A DNA stretch of 64,000 nt, taken from Sphingomonas gei. GTDB taxonomy: Bacteria; Pseudomonadota; Alphaproteobacteria; Sphingomonadales; Sphingomonadaceae. Every line of letters begins with the position of its first letter. The first letter of the stretch is position 1. The translations under genes were made by a program, and so were the position numbers. A model generated the notes under the pieces. The model had not been told where the DNA came from. It was given only the letters and a program-made list of their open reading frames with translations, and did not search any database. Below are positions 35,634 to 44,472 of this stretch, one piece after another. The DNA lies in NCBI RefSeq assembly GCF_004792685.1, contig NZ_SRXT01000009.1, positions 124,001-188,000 on the forward strand, written 5' to 3'.

Positions 35634-36341
35634 TCACTTCAGTCGAACGATCGGGGATCCTCGTGATCGGTCTAGGACGAAGACCTCCGCGAACGGCAAG
35701 CTCGCGGCGGCAGTAGCGTGCGCCGCACTGAGCGCTTCTGGCGAGCGGTTAGGCGAAGAGCCGACAGGCGCTGTGATCAACAGGATATGCCCGGTGAATT
35801 TTACGTGATCCTTGCCCGTCATGCGGCTGGTGATCGCATCATCAATCAAGCGATCAACCGAGACCCTAGCGTTCATAATCCGCCCGCGCGCGCGAACCCG
35901 AGCAAAATCTTCGTTGGTCGCGTCGTCCGGCAGCGCAATGAAACCCGGGACTGCCGGTTCGTCGGCCATGCTCTTGGCAACCTCGATACCGGCTCGGGCC
36001 ATGGCACCTGTGACTTCGATCCCGATTGGCTCCGCTCCCGGCTCCACTGTGAGCCAAGCATCGGGTGGCTGATCGTCGAGGGGAAAGCGCACACGCGCGG
36101 CATCTGGATATTTTGCATCCAGGAAATGCTCGACCGGAACGACCTCGTCGCAAAGCTTCTTCCAAGGCTTCTTGCCTTCGCGGAATGCCTGCAAGTCAGC
36201 ATCGGCAATTGGCAGCGTACTGAACGCTGTCAAACGCTCTCGAAGGGTGGCGACGGTAACACCACCCTCGGCCGAAATCTCGGCGTAGAGCGCCTCGAGA
36301 GTGGCCGCGGTGAACAGTTCTGGATGTCCGTCTATGGCCAT
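35634..36341 (-). CDS. Hypothetical protein of unknown fold
   Basis: 235 residues, soluble. The central AWLTVEPGAEPIGIEVTGAMARAG recalls the beta-hairpin of PD-(D/E)XK proteins, but the usual Lys after E-x is Thr (IEVTG), so catalytic competence is doubtful. The N-terminal third is helical. It lies 18 bases downstream of the DUF3606 gene, same strand. No family named. Confidence 0.5.
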   Translation of the reverse strand: MAIDGHPELFTAATLEALYAEISAEGGVTVATLRERLTAFSTLPIADADLQAFREGKKPWKKLCDEVVPVEHFLDAKYPDAARVRFPLDDQPPDAWLTVEPGAEPIGIEVTGAMARAGIEVAKSMADEPAVPGFIALPDDATNEDFARVRARGRIMNARVSVDRLIDDAITSRMTGKDHVKFTGHILLITAPVGSSPNRSPEALSAAHATAAASLPFAEVFVLDRSRGSPIVRLK

Positions 36342-36359
36342 GATGCGCTCGAGAATACC

Positions 36360-36536
36360 TTACCGCTTCAGATAGTCACCTACCGCATCAGCGCCATTCC
36401 CCACCGCCTTTACCGCATCCGCAAGTTCGTCGCGGCTGACGCCGAACTTGTTAGTCCAATATTCGACTTCATAATCCTCACCGAGCGCGATGCGCGAGCT
36501 GTCCTGAGGCGAGCGGAGTGTCTTGTCGTCGGCCAT
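36360..36536 (-). CDS. DUF3606 domain protein
   Basis: 58 residues. The start at 36536 (MADDK) is preferred because AAGGAG lies seven bases upstream; the ATG at 36542 is too close. The sequence LGEDYEVEYWTNKFGVSRDELADAVKAVGNGADAVGDYL is the DUF3606 pattern, a short helical protein common in alphaproteobacterial genomes next to stress genes. Role unknown. Confidence 0.8.
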   Translation of the reverse strand: MADDKTLRSPQDSSRIALGEDYEVEYWTNKFGVSRDELADAVKAVGNGADAVGDYLKR

Positions 36537-36683
36537 ATCCATACTCCTTGATCCGGCTTGCTGACCTCATGGAACGCCGGTCACCTGCGGAGTTTCCGTA
36601 AACCCGTCACGAAGGTGCGATGTGTCGATGAACCGAGTCACATCAGCGCTGGAACGAGTCCGCCAGGCGCGAGTCTATCAGTC

Positions 36684-38573
36684 ATGGCCAAGTTGCTCGG
36701 AGACCAGGCAGAAAGGAAGGCGACGAAGCCGGCGGGCGCTCGATCTCGGCCGGCTTTGAGTCCGCCGCCATTTCAGCCCGTCCAGCTGGCAACTCTAGTC
36801 GACACGGTCCCAACGGGCGACCGGTGGCTGCACGAAATGAAATATGATGGCTACCGCCTCCTCGTCGCCGTGGGTAGCAAAGAAGCCCGCGCGTATACGC
36901 GGTCCGGTCTGGACTGGTCGGAAAAGTTCGAAGGCATCGTCGCGGAAGCCGCAAAGCTGAACCTTCGCTCGGCGCTGCTCGATGGCGAGGCGGTTGTCAT
37001 GGACGAGCACGGACGCTCGAGCTTCCAGGACCTCCAGGGCGCGCTCAAAGGCGCGCCGGCCAGCATCGACTACATCGCGTTCGATCTGCTCGAGCTCGAT
37101 GGGGAGGACCTCACGCGCCTGCCCCTCACGGACCGGAAGGCCAGGCTGCGGGAGATCCTTCCCGAGGGGAGTCACCGGATCCGCTATTCGGAACATATTG
37201 AGGGAAATGGCGAAAAGCTGCTTCACAAATTCTGCGACGCCGGGCTCGAGGGCGTCATTTCAAAGAAGGCCGATGGACGCTACATCGGGTCGCGCTCGGG
37301 CGGATGGCTAAAGACCAAATGCATCAAGCGCCAGGAATTCGTCGTTGTCGGCTGGACGCCCTCGGACAAGTCGCGCGGGTTTCGCTCGTTGATCCTCGGG
37401 ATTCACGATGGGGGCGAGCTGCGATACGCCGGCAAGGTCGGAACAGGCTTCAGCATGGACGAGATTGAGCGTCTGATGGAGACGATGCTCCCGCTCGGGC
37501 AGGCGGCGTCAACCGTAAAGGCTCCTCGGGCGGAGGTCCGCGGCGCCCATTGGCTTCAACCCAAGCTCGTAGCTGAGATCGCTTATACCGAGATGACCAA
37601 GGAGGGCACGCTGCGCCATCCCAGCTACCTCGGGCTCCGCGCCGACAAGAAGGCGGAAGCGGTCGTTCTCGAAGTGGAGCAATCAGTGACCGAGCTTGCC
37701 GCGCCGGCGGTATCGCGCGTCAAGATCAGCAACACAGATCGCGTCATCTTTCCGGAATCCAGCATCACTAAGGGCCAGCTGGCGGACCATTATGCGGCGG
37801 TCGCGCCGATCATGCTGCCGTGGCTGGGCAGTCGCCCGATCAGTCTGGTGCGCTGCCCGCAGGGCCGCGCCAAAAAATGCTTCTTCCAGAAACATGATGC
37901 GGGCAGCTTTGGCGATGACGTCAAGCATGTCGGCATCCTCGAGAAGGACGGCCACGAGGAACCCTATCTCTTCGTCGATACCGCGGACGGCCTGATGACC
38001 TGCGTCCAGATGGGCACGATCGAATTTCACGGCTGGGGCGCGCGCATCGAGGATGTCGAAAAGGCTGACCGGCTTGTCTTCGATCTGGACCCGGACGAGG
38101 GGCTGGACTTCGAGAACGTGCGCACGGCCGCTTTTCACTTCCGGGATATCCTGAAGTCGATCGGGCTTGAAACCTTCCCGATGATCACCGGCGGCAAGGG
38201 CGTCCATGTGGTTGCGCCGCTCGTACCGCAGGCCGAATGGCCGGAAGTGAAGGATTTCGCGCACAGGCTGGCCCGGGCCGTCGCGCAAAGCGATCCGCAA
38301 AACTTTACGGCGGCGCTGCCCAAGGCGCAGCGCAAAGGACGCATCTTCGTCGACTACCTGCGCAACCAGCGCGGCGCGACGGCCGTCATGCCTTATGCGG
38401 TACGGGCCCGCCCGGAGGCGCCGGTAGCAGCGCCCATCACTTGGAAGGAGATGGAGACGATCGATGCGCCGAACCACTTCCACGTTGGTGATGCCGTCGA
38501 GCTCGTAAAGCGGGCTGCTTCCAAAGCGCTAAAAGGCTGGGGCCGGGCCGATCAAACCTTGCCGGATCTGTGA
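36684..38573 (+). CDS. ligD: DNA ligase D (ligase plus polymerase domains only)
   Basis: 629 residues from ATG 36684. ATP-dependent ligase domain first: adenylated Lys in MKYDGYRLL near residue 53, GEAVV, DGRYIGSRSGGWLKTKC (motif V-like), then an OB fold to about residue 320. The primase/polymerase (POL) domain follows: ISNTDRVIFPES, FDLDPDEGLDFE (metal-binding DxD) and GGKGVHVVAPL. The N-terminal or linker phosphoesterase domain of classical LigD is absent. It works in non-homologous end joining with Ku, but no ku gene is in the window. xthA follows after 4 bases. Confidence 0.94.
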   Translation: MAKLLGDQAERKATKPAGARSRPALSPPPFQPVQLATLVDTVPTGDRWLHEMKYDGYRLLVAVGSKEARAYTRSGLDWSEKFEGIVAEAAKLNLRSALLDGEAVVMDEHGRSSFQDLQGALKGAPASIDYIAFDLLELDGEDLTRLPLTDRKARLREILPEGSHRIRYSEHIEGNGEKLLHKFCDAGLEGVISKKADGRYIGSRSGGWLKTKCIKRQEFVVVGWTPSDKSRGFRSLILGIHDGGELRYAGKVGTGFSMDEIERLMETMLPLGQAASTVKAPRAEVRGAHWLQPKLVAEIAYTEMTKEGTLRHPSYLGLRADKKAEAVVLEVEQSVTELAAPAVSRVKISNTDRVIFPESSITKGQLADHYAAVAPIMLPWLGSRPISLVRCPQGRAKKCFFQKHDAGSFGDDVKHVGILEKDGHEEPYLFVDTADGLMTCVQMGTIEFHGWGARIEDVEKADRLVFDLDPDEGLDFENVRTAAFHFRDILKSIGLETFPMITGGKGVHVVAPLVPQAEWPEVKDFAHRLARAVAQSDPQNFTAALPKAQRKGRIFVDYLRNQRGATAVMPYAVRARPEAPVAAPITWKEMETIDAPNHFHVGDAVELVKRAASKALKGWGRADQTLPDL

Positions 38574-38577
38574 CACG

Positions 38578-39378
38578 GTGAAGATCGCCACCTACAATGT
38601 GAACGGCGTGAACGGCCGCCTTCCCGTGCTCCTCCGGTGGTTGACCGAGGAGCAACCAGACATTGCGGTGCTTCAGGAACTGAAGGCGCCCCAGGAGAAG
38701 TTTCCTGAGGGCGCCATCCGTGACCTCGGCTACGATGTCATCTGGCATGGACAGAAGAGCTGGAACGGGGTCGCTATGCTGAGCCGCGTGGGCGACATCC
38801 ACGAAACGCGGTGCGGGTTGCCCGGAGACCCGGATCCGGCTCAGAGCCGCTACATCGAAGCCGCAGTAAACGGCGTCCTCGTCGCAGGACTATATCTGCC
38901 AAACGGCAACCCTCGCCCCGGTCCGAAGTTCGACTACAAGCTTGCCTGGTTCGAGCGGCTGATCGAGCATGCGGCGGAGCTGTTAGCGACCGGCGCGCCA
39001 GTGGTGCTGGCAGGCGACTTCAACGTGATGCCGACCGAGCGCGATGTTTATAAGCCGGAGCGGTGGCTGGACGATGCGCTGTTCGCCCCTGAGATCCGGG
39101 CCGCCTTTTTCCGCTTGCTCGAGCAAGGTTGGACGGATGCGCTACGAACCATCCATCCTGACGAGACGGTCTACACGTTCTGGGACTATTTTCGTAACGC
39201 GTACAACCGCAATGCCGGGCTGCGCATCGACCATCTTTTGCTCAGTCCTGCCCTCGCCGGTCGGCTTGTAGATGCGCAGGTCGACCGTCATGTGCGCGGA
39301 TGGGAGAAAAGCAGCGATCACGCCCCGACTTGGATCGAGCTGAGGGCGGAGAAGGCGGCGCGAAAACGAGGGGCCTGA
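38578..39378 (+). CDS. xthA: Exodeoxyribonuclease III / AP endonuclease
   Basis: 266 residues from a GTG at 38578, four bases after the ligD stop. EEP-fold motifs are clear: KIATYNVNGVNGRLP, LQELKAPQEKFP (catalytic Glu), GLYLPNGNPRPGPKFDYK, LAGDFNVMPTERDVY (D-x-N), and GLRIDHLLLS with SSDHAP at the end (catalytic His). It would cleave abasic sites and act as a 3' exonuclease, cleaning ends for LigD or repair synthesis. Confidence 0.93.
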   Translation: MKIATYNVNGVNGRLPVLLRWLTEEQPDIAVLQELKAPQEKFPEGAIRDLGYDVIWHGQKSWNGVAMLSRVGDIHETRCGLPGDPDPAQSRYIEAAVNGVLVAGLYLPNGNPRPGPKFDYKLAWFERLIEHAAELLATGAPVVLAGDFNVMPTERDVYKPERWLDDALFAPEIRAAFFRLLEQGWTDALRTIHPDETVYTFWDYFRNAYNRNAGLRIDHLLLSPALAGRLVDAQVDRHVRGWEKSSDHAPTWIELRAEKAARKRGA

Positions 39379-39431
39379 GACTGGCATGAGTCTGCAGGTG
39401 CCCGATGCAGCTTCCCGCTGGAGGCCCGCCT

Positions 39432-40085
39432 TCACAGGGGCGTAACTTGGCGTGCCCGTGCGAGGTTGGCGATGAGCTGGGGCTTGGTCTGTTGATTGAG
39501 CGCGGCCCAAGCCGGCTGACCGGGAGCGCTGCGCCAGGCCTCGCTCAGCGGACTGTTGTCGACGATGTCGAAGCCGATGCGGTCGAGGAGGTCGGCGACG
39601 AGCGTGATCGCCTCGGGATGGTCGCTCGAGATCGGCACGGCGATCCGGTCGGGAGCGCCGGCCGGTCTCGCGCGCGAGGCCATGCGCGGCGCCTGGATGT
39701 GAGAGAAGGCCTGTACGATCTTGGAGGTGGGAAGCTGCTCCTGCCGCAGTTCGTAGATCGTTTTCTCGCCGGAATCGACCTGGGGGTAGTGTCCGTCGCG
39801 CCAGGTCATGTAGTTGTTCGTGTCGAGCACGATTTTACCCGCGAGTTGCTCGACGGGGATGTTGTTGACGAGCTTGAGCGGCACCGCGATCACAGCGAAG
39901 TCGCCGGCCGCGGCAGCCTCGGCAGCCGTTCCGGCGCGTGCGGACGGACCGAGTTGCTCGACCAATCCCTGGAGGGTCTCGGGGCCGCGCGAGTTCGCGA
40001 TCACGACGTCGTAGCCAAGCCCGATCGCTGCTTGTGCGATCGCGGTGCCGACCTCACCCGCGCCGATGATACCTATGGTGGTCAT
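39432..40085 (-). CDS. NADPH-dependent F420 reductase-like / NAD(P)-binding oxidoreductase
   Basis: 217 residues. Rossmann opening TTIGIIGAGEVGTAIAQAA (G-x-G-x-x-G) with Ser-Arg of IANSRGPE suggesting NADP(H) preference. FAVIAVPLKLVNNIP and VLDTNNYMTWRDG fit the NADPH-dependent F420 reductase-like family, widely annotated in bacteria that lack F420. Reaction unknown; it belongs to the redox block with the SDR downstream of a TetR operator. It is 54 bases downstream of the SDR gene on the same strand. Confidence 0.82.
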   Translation of the reverse strand: MTTIGIIGAGEVGTAIAQAAIGLGYDVVIANSRGPETLQGLVEQLGPSARAGTAAEAAAAGDFAVIAVPLKLVNNIPVEQLAGKIVLDTNNYMTWRDGHYPQVDSGEKTIYELRQEQLPTSKIVQAFSHIQAPRMASRARPAGAPDRIAVPISSDHPEAITLVADLLDRIGFDIVDNSPLSEAWRSAPGQPAWAALNQQTKPQLIANLARARQVTPL

Positions 40086-40139
40086 GGAAGTCCTTTCCAG
40101 TTCAGGCTGGGGCGGCCTGCGCCACCCCCGGCGCCGACA

Positions 40140-41105
40140 TCACTGCGCAGCGACCAGTTGCTCGCTCTTGGCCCACAGTCGCTTCGCCTTCTCACCGTCC
40201 AGGGCGTAGAGCCGCACGCCGTCGGCGAACGGGTTGGTCATGTCGTTGACGGGCGCGACCGCGACATCCTCGAGATATTTGCCGCCGATCTCGTCCTTGT
40301 CAGCCACCACGGCGGCCCAGACGCTCGTCGCGGCGGCCTGCGAGATGTCTTTCAGTTCGGCGGGCGGGAGGCCTGCCTCGGCGCGGGCGTTGCCCACCGT
40401 CTCGAACAGGCCGTGCAGTTGCTCTTCGGTGAAGTTGCGCGGCAGGTCGGTGAGGCTGTTGCCCGGCATGACCGAGGCGGCGCGGACGCCGCGATGGCTG
40501 TGGCGACGGTCGAATTCCACGGCGAACAAAGCGTTTGCCGTCTTAGAACGGCCATACGCCACGAAGGGATCGTAGTCCTGTGCGTCGAAGTTCGGATCAT
40601 CGAGGTCGACGTCAGATACGCGGTGTGCTTGGGACGAGAGCACCACCAAGCGTCCGCCGTCGACCAGCAAAGGTTCGAGCCGGTTGACCAGCTCGAAATG
40701 ACCCAGGTGGTTTATGCCGAACTGCGTCTCGAAGCCGTCAGCGGTCTTCCCGAACGGCGTCGCCATGACGCCGGCGTTAGCGATAATCGCGTCGAACCGA
40801 CGGCTCTCGTTAAGGAGCTTGTCCGCGCCATCGCGCACGCTCTGCAGCGAGGCGAGGTCGATGGCGTGAAGCTCGAACGCTCCCCCACCCCGGGCAGCGG
40901 CGTCGCGGACCGGCTGCGTGGCGCTCTCTGACTTGGCCAAGTCCCGCACGACGCCGACCACATCGGCGCCATGGGCCGCGAGCGCCCTCGCGGTTTCACG
41001 GCCAATGCCGGAACCAACTCCAGTCACGAGGTAGCGCTTTCCATTGAGCTCGGTGCCGGTGAGTACCTCGTCGGCGGTCGACTTGGAATTGAACCGATCG
41101 GTCAT
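40140..41105 (-). CDS. Short-chain dehydrogenase/reductase
   Basis: 321 residues from the ATG at 41105, chosen because AAGGA lies about eight bases upstream. TGVGSGIGRETARAL is the TGxxxGxG cofactor loop; NAG appears as IANAGVM; the catalytic Ser and YxxxK appear as LSSQAHRVSD and YGRSKTANALFAVE. The layout matches classical SDRs of the retinol dehydrogenase/oxidoreductase group. It is divergent from tetR across a palindromic operator, so probably TetR-controlled. Confidence 0.9.
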   Translation of the reverse strand: MTDRFNSKSTADEVLTGTELNGKRYLVTGVGSGIGRETARALAAHGADVVGVVRDLAKSESATQPVRDAAARGGGAFELHAIDLASLQSVRDGADKLLNESRRFDAIIANAGVMATPFGKTADGFETQFGINHLGHFELVNRLEPLLVDGGRLVVLSSQAHRVSDVDLDDPNFDAQDYDPFVAYGRSKTANALFAVEFDRRHSHRGVRAASVMPGNSLTDLPRNFTEEQLHGLFETVGNARAEAGLPPAELKDISQAAATSVWAAVVADKDEIGGKYLEDVAVAPVNDMTNPFADGVRLYALDGEKAKRLWAKSEQLVAAQ

Positions 41106-41164
41106 GTCACTGTCCTTCATCGTGGTGTCGTCAAATCCACGCCTTGAAAGCCGCATCAGGTTTT

Positions 41165-41195
41165 CATAATAGGCGTTACGATAACGCTTATTATG
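41165..41195. promoter_or_regulatory. Primary TetR-type operator between SDR and tetR genes
   Basis: CATAATAGGCGTTA (41165-41178) / TAACGCTTATTATG (41182-41195): 14-base arms with one mismatch around CGA. It sits in the divergent promoter region, 60 bases from the SDR start and 65 from tetR. Confidence 0.75.
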
Positions 41196-41222
41196 GTATC
41201 TAGACAAAGCAGGTCAAGGGTA

Positions 41223-41249
41223 CCATAATGGTCGTTACGAAATTTATGG
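41223..41249. promoter_or_regulatory. Second, weaker TetR-type site
   Basis: CATAATGGTCGTTACGA at 41224-41240 repeats 15 of 17 bases of the primary operator's left side, and an outer CCATAA / TTTATGG pair makes it imperfectly palindromic. It ends almost at the tetR ribosome-binding site, so occupancy would favour autorepression. Confidence 0.5.
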
Positions 41250-41259
41250 AGGCATGGTG

Positions 41260-41934
41260 ATGGGACGACATCGCGAGTTCGACGTCGACGAAGTGCTCGA
41301 CGCCGCCGTGAAGGTCTTCTGGCGGAAGGGCTATGAGGGCACGACCTACGGCGATCTTGTCGATGCGACCGGCGTGGAGCGCCCCGCGCTCTACTCTGCC
41401 TTCGGCAACAAGGAGGCGCTCTTCATCAAGGCGCTCGCCCGATATGACGAGCGCTACCTCGACTACATGCCGGAAGCGCTCGCCTTACCCACCGCGCGGG
41501 AGGTCGCGACGCGCATCATCCGTCAGGCGGTCGACCTTAATACGCGTTTCCCCGAGCACACTGGATGCTTGGGGATCAACGGCGGGCTTGCCGTGTCGGA
41601 CGACGCCGAGCCTGTGCGGCGCAAACTCAATGAATACCGTCTCGCCGGTCAGGACCGACTACGTGAGCGATTCGCGCGGGCTAAAGCCGACGGGGACCTG
41701 CCGGATTCAGCAGATCCACTGGCTCTGGCGGCATTCGTCACGACCGTGACGCAGGGCATTGCCGTGCAGGCAAAGGCCGGCCTCGATCGGGAAACACTCG
41801 AACTGGTCGCCAACGAGGCGCTGAGCTGCTCGGCGTTCAGGTTTTCGCCTTCCGAAAAGGAAGGGTCTGGCGCCGACGCACGCGCGGCGGCGCGCGCAGA
41901 TCATAAGCAAGGAAACGAAAATGTCTCAAACTGA
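41260..41934 (+). CDS. TetR-family transcriptional repressor
   Basis: 224 residues from ATG 41260, with GGAGG seven bases upstream (the ATG at 41254 is too close to it). DNA-binding domain REFDVDEVLDAAVKVFWRKGYEGTTYGDLVDATGVERPALYSAFGNKEALF is typical TetR. Position and operator suggest it represses the SDR-led operon and its own operon of SnoaL, VOC and oxidoreductase genes. Inducer unknown, probably an electrophile or aromatic compound by context. Confidence 0.92.
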   Translation: MGRHREFDVDEVLDAAVKVFWRKGYEGTTYGDLVDATGVERPALYSAFGNKEALFIKALARYDERYLDYMPEALALPTAREVATRIIRQAVDLNTRFPEHTGCLGINGGLAVSDDAEPVRRKLNEYRLAGQDRLRERFARAKADGDLPDSADPLALAAFVTTVTQGIAVQAKAGLDRETLELVANEALSCSAFRFSPSEKEGSGADARAAARADHKQGNENVSN

Positions 41935-42313
41935 GCTTCGCGATTTTTACGATCGATACATCGCCGCGCTGAACGCCCGCGACTTCGACGTCATGGACGA
42001 GTTCATCCACGACGAGGTGACCCTCAACGGCGAGCCTGCGACGCGTGACGACATCCTCGACGTCCAGCGCCAGGAGGCTGGATCCGTCCCCGATCTTCAC
42101 TGGGCGCTGACCAATCTCATCATCGACGGCGACCGCCTCGGCGCCCAGCTCGTCAACACCGGCACGCCTGCAAAGACGTTCGTTGGCGTGGAGCCGACGG
42201 GCAAGTCGTTCGAGGTGACGGAATATGCTGTCTATCAGGTGATCGACGGCCGCTTCAAACACATGGCGGCAATTCACGACGCTGAAGAGGTGCACCGCCA
42301 GTTGGCGGCCTGA
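41921..42313 (+). CDS. SnoaL-like / NTF2-fold polyketide cyclase-type protein
   Basis: 130 residues, overlapping the tetR end by 14 bases, with AAGGAAA before the ATG. Features FYDRYIAALNARDFDVMDEFIHDEVTLNG and FVGVEPTGKSFEVTEYAVYQVIDGRFKHMAAIHD fit the SnoaL-like ester cyclase subgroup of the NTF2 fold. Small-molecule enzyme or binding protein; substrate unknown. Likely part of the tetR operon. Confidence 0.85.
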   Translation: MSQTELRDFYDRYIAALNARDFDVMDEFIHDEVTLNGEPATRDDILDVQRQEAGSVPDLHWALTNLIIDGDRLGAQLVNTGTPAKTFVGVEPTGKSFEVTEYAVYQVIDGRFKHMAAIHDAEEVHRQLAA

Positions 42314-42394
42314 GCCCAACAGGGGTCCCGGCCGACCGGCGGCCGGGATTTCGCCGACCACCGATGTGTTCGGTTCATCCGCACCCTGTTGGGC
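42314..42394. terminator. Nested hairpin between the SnoaL-like and VOC genes
   Basis: Outer arms GCCCAACAGGG (42314-42324) / CCCTGTTGGGC (42384-42394), perfect over 11 bases, enclose an inner hairpin CCCGGCCG / CGGCCGGG (42327-42334 / 42340-42347). It begins directly after the stop codon. No T-run follows, so an intrinsic terminator is uncertain; an attenuator, RNA stabiliser or protein site are alternatives. Confidence 0.4.
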
Positions 42395-42455
42395 GTGGAG
42401 CGGAGGCGATCGCGCCTCGAAACGGCGCCTGAGAGGCGTGGCAAGGAGACAAGAG

Positions 42456-42905
42456 ATGGCCCTTTTCGACGTGCCCATGAACCCGTCGAGCCCCTTCGCC
42501 GACTTGAGAGGCGATCATTCCGGCGTGCGGGTCCCCGATCTCGACGCCGCCGTCGAGTGGTACACCAAGACGCTCGACTTTCGTCTGACGGCGACTACCG
42601 AGGCCGTTGGCCTGGACTGGGTGTTTCTCTCCCCGCCGAACGACGACAGCGTCAGTATCGAGCTTGCCGCCGGCCCCGGTGCGACGGACCGCCTGGGCGG
42701 TGGCGACCTTGAAGGGTCGCTGAAGGTCCACGGCTGGCACCACTTCTGCTGGCGGGTCGTCAACATCGAGGCGACGCTCGCCGAGCTCAAGCGGCGCGGC
42801 GTCAAGATCGTTGCCGGTCCGCTCGAATATGCGCCGATCAAGCGGCGAGGTGCCCTGTTCGCCGACCCTTGGGGAAACCTTTTCGAGATCATCCAGGACG
42901 TCTGA
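42456..42905 (+). CDS. VOC (glyoxalase/dioxygenase-fold) protein
   Basis: 149 residues from ATG 42456 with AAGGAG upstream. HSGVRVPDLDAAVEWYTKTLDFRL and GWHHFCWRVVNIEATLAELKRRGVK, then LFADPWGNLFEIIQD, give the paired beta-alpha-beta-beta-beta VOC modules; metal-ligand candidates are His near residue 22, His near 95 and Glu of LFEI. Substrate unknown; context suggests dicarbonyl or aromatic detoxification. Confidence 0.87.
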   Translation: MALFDVPMNPSSPFADLRGDHSGVRVPDLDAAVEWYTKTLDFRLTATTEAVGLDWVFLSPPNDDSVSIELAAGPGATDRLGGGDLEGSLKVHGWHHFCWRVVNIEATLAELKRRGVKIVAGPLEYAPIKRRGALFADPWGNLFEIIQDV

Positions 42906-42945
42906 GAAGCCCAGCCTGCTGGCGCGAACACGATTGGACCCTCTA

Positions 42946-43383
42946 ATGAACGACCGCCCCGCCCCTGCGAACCGGCGCGAGCTAATCCGCCAGTTCTTCC
43001 GTTACGCTGACGCCGGCGACACCCGCGCACTCGAGTTCTACACCGAAGATGTCGACCTCACCTACCCAAAGTTCGGCAAGGCGATCGGCAAGGACGCGGT
43101 AAGGACCTTCATCACGCACATGTCGGGCGTGTTCGGCCGGCTCGAACACGACATCGACGGCCTGTCGTTCATCGAGGATGGCGACAAGATCGTGGTCGAG
43201 GGCCGCGAGCGGGGCGAGATGGCGGACGGCACGCCATTCCCGGACGGGCGGATTTCCCAGGGTCTGTTCTGCAACGTCTATGAGTTCGAGGGCGACCTGT
43301 TCCGCGCGGTGCGCATCTACGTCGATCCCGACTTCACCAGTTCCGACGCAGCGATGCTCAGTACCCTGAGACCCGCTGGATAG
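42946..43383 (+). CDS. SnoaL-like nuclear transport factor 2 fold protein
   Basis: 145 residues from ATG 42946. RRELIRQFFRYADAGDTRALEFYTEDVDLTYPKFGKAIGKDAVRTFI and VVEGRERGEMADGT fit the SnoaL-like fold, distinct in sequence from the first copy in this operon. No strong Shine-Dalgarno sequence precedes it. Function unknown. Confidence 0.8.
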   Translation: MNDRPAPANRRELIRQFFRYADAGDTRALEFYTEDVDLTYPKFGKAIGKDAVRTFITHMSGVFGRLEHDIDGLSFIEDGDKIVVEGRERGEMADGTPFPDGRISQGLFCNVYEFEGDLFRAVRIYVDPDFTSSDAAMLSTLRPAG

Positions 43384-43449
43384 TCGCAACCACCGACTGC
43401 GGTCGGCGATCCGGCAAGCCGCACCAAAAAAATGCAAGGAAACCTTGAG

Positions 43450-44472
43450 ATGACCAAACGAACCAACAGGCAATACACGCTCGCCGCCCGCCCGCGGGGT
43501 CCGGCGAAGTTGAGCGACTTCAAGCTCGTCGAGGTCGACGTTCCGGAGCTTCGGCACGGCGAGGTGCTCTTCCGCAACACCTTGTTCTCCATCGATCCCT
43601 ATCAGCGCAACCTGATGGGCAACGGCTCTTCGGAATGGCCGACGATCGACATCGGCGACCCGATGGGCGGACCGACGGTCGGCGTGGTGGTGGAGAGCCG
43701 CAACCCCGACTTCGGCGTCGGCGACACCGTGCAGTCCTGGGTCGGCTGGCAGGACTTCGCCGTCTCGAACGGCTCGGACCTGCGCAAGATCGACCCCGGC
43801 GCTATGCCAGTATCGACCGCGCTTGGGCCGCTTGGGCTCACCGGCTTCACCGCCTGGTATGGCATGACCAAGGTCCACGACTTCAAGCCCGGCGGGACGC
43901 TGGTTGTAACCGGTGCCGCAGGTTCGGTCGGCTCGGCGGCAGCCCAGCTCGGCAAGCTACGGGGTCTGCGGGTTGTTGGTGTGGCCGGCGGCCCGCACAA
44001 GACGGCGTTCCTGAGGGACGAACTCGGCCTCGACGAGGCGGTCGACTACAAGGCGGCAGACTTCAAAGAGCAGGTCGCCCGAATGCTGCCGGACGGCATC
44101 GACGCATTCTTCGAGAACGTCGGCGGCCCGATCTTCCCCGTGCTGATGGAGCATTTCAACACCGACGCTAAGATGACGGTCTGCGGCACGATCGCGGATT
44201 ACAGCGAGACCGAGCTGCCAAAGGGCACGAACTACCTGCCCCGGCTGATCACGCTCATCCACTACCGCTTCGTTAGCATCAAGGCGTTCGCGACGCCCTA
44301 TGTCATGGACACGTTCCCGGAGTTTCTGGCGGAGGCGACGCCGTTGGTAACGAGCGGCCAGCTCAAATATGGCGAGGAGTTCGTGGATGGCTTCGAGAGA
44401 CTTCCAACGGCCCTTATGACGCTCTTCGACGGCAGCCACAGTGGCAAGAAGCTGATCGTGCGCAACGACTGA
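43450..44472 (+). CDS. NADP-dependent zinc-independent medium-chain oxidoreductase
   Basis: 340 residues from ATG 43450 (AAGGAAA upstream; an ATG at 43432 is less well placed). It has the prostaglandin-reductase/leukotriene 12-hydroxydehydrogenase layout: FKLVEVDVPELRHGEVLFRN, SIDPYQR, GLTGFTAWYGM, then the NADP loop VTGAAGSVGSAAAQLGKLRG and FFENVGGPIF. Such enzymes reduce alpha,beta-unsaturated carbonyls. Last gene of the presumed TetR-controlled operon. Confidence 0.92.
   Translation: MTKRTNRQYTLAARPRGPAKLSDFKLVEVDVPELRHGEVLFRNTLFSIDPYQRNLMGNGSSEWPTIDIGDPMGGPTVGVVVESRNPDFGVGDTVQSWVGWQDFAVSNGSDLRKIDPGAMPVSTALGPLGLTGFTAWYGMTKVHDFKPGGTLVVTGAAGSVGSAAAQLGKLRGLRVVGVAGGPHKTAFLRDELGLDEAVDYKAADFKEQVARMLPDGIDAFFENVGGPIFPVLMEHFNTDAKMTVCGTIADYSETELPKGTNYLPRLITLIHYRFVSIKAFATPYVMDTFPEFLAEATPLVTSGQLKYGEEFVDGFERLPTALMTLFDGSHSGKKLIVRND

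Noticed and set aside
39405..40931. 508-residue open frame on the + strand
   Set aside because: It lies antisense to the F420-reductase-like and SDR genes, whose motifs are unmistakable; long antisense frames are expected in such GC-rich DNA.
42314..42394. Classical intrinsic terminator
   Set aside because: No run of T follows on either strand; kept only as an uncertain hairpin.
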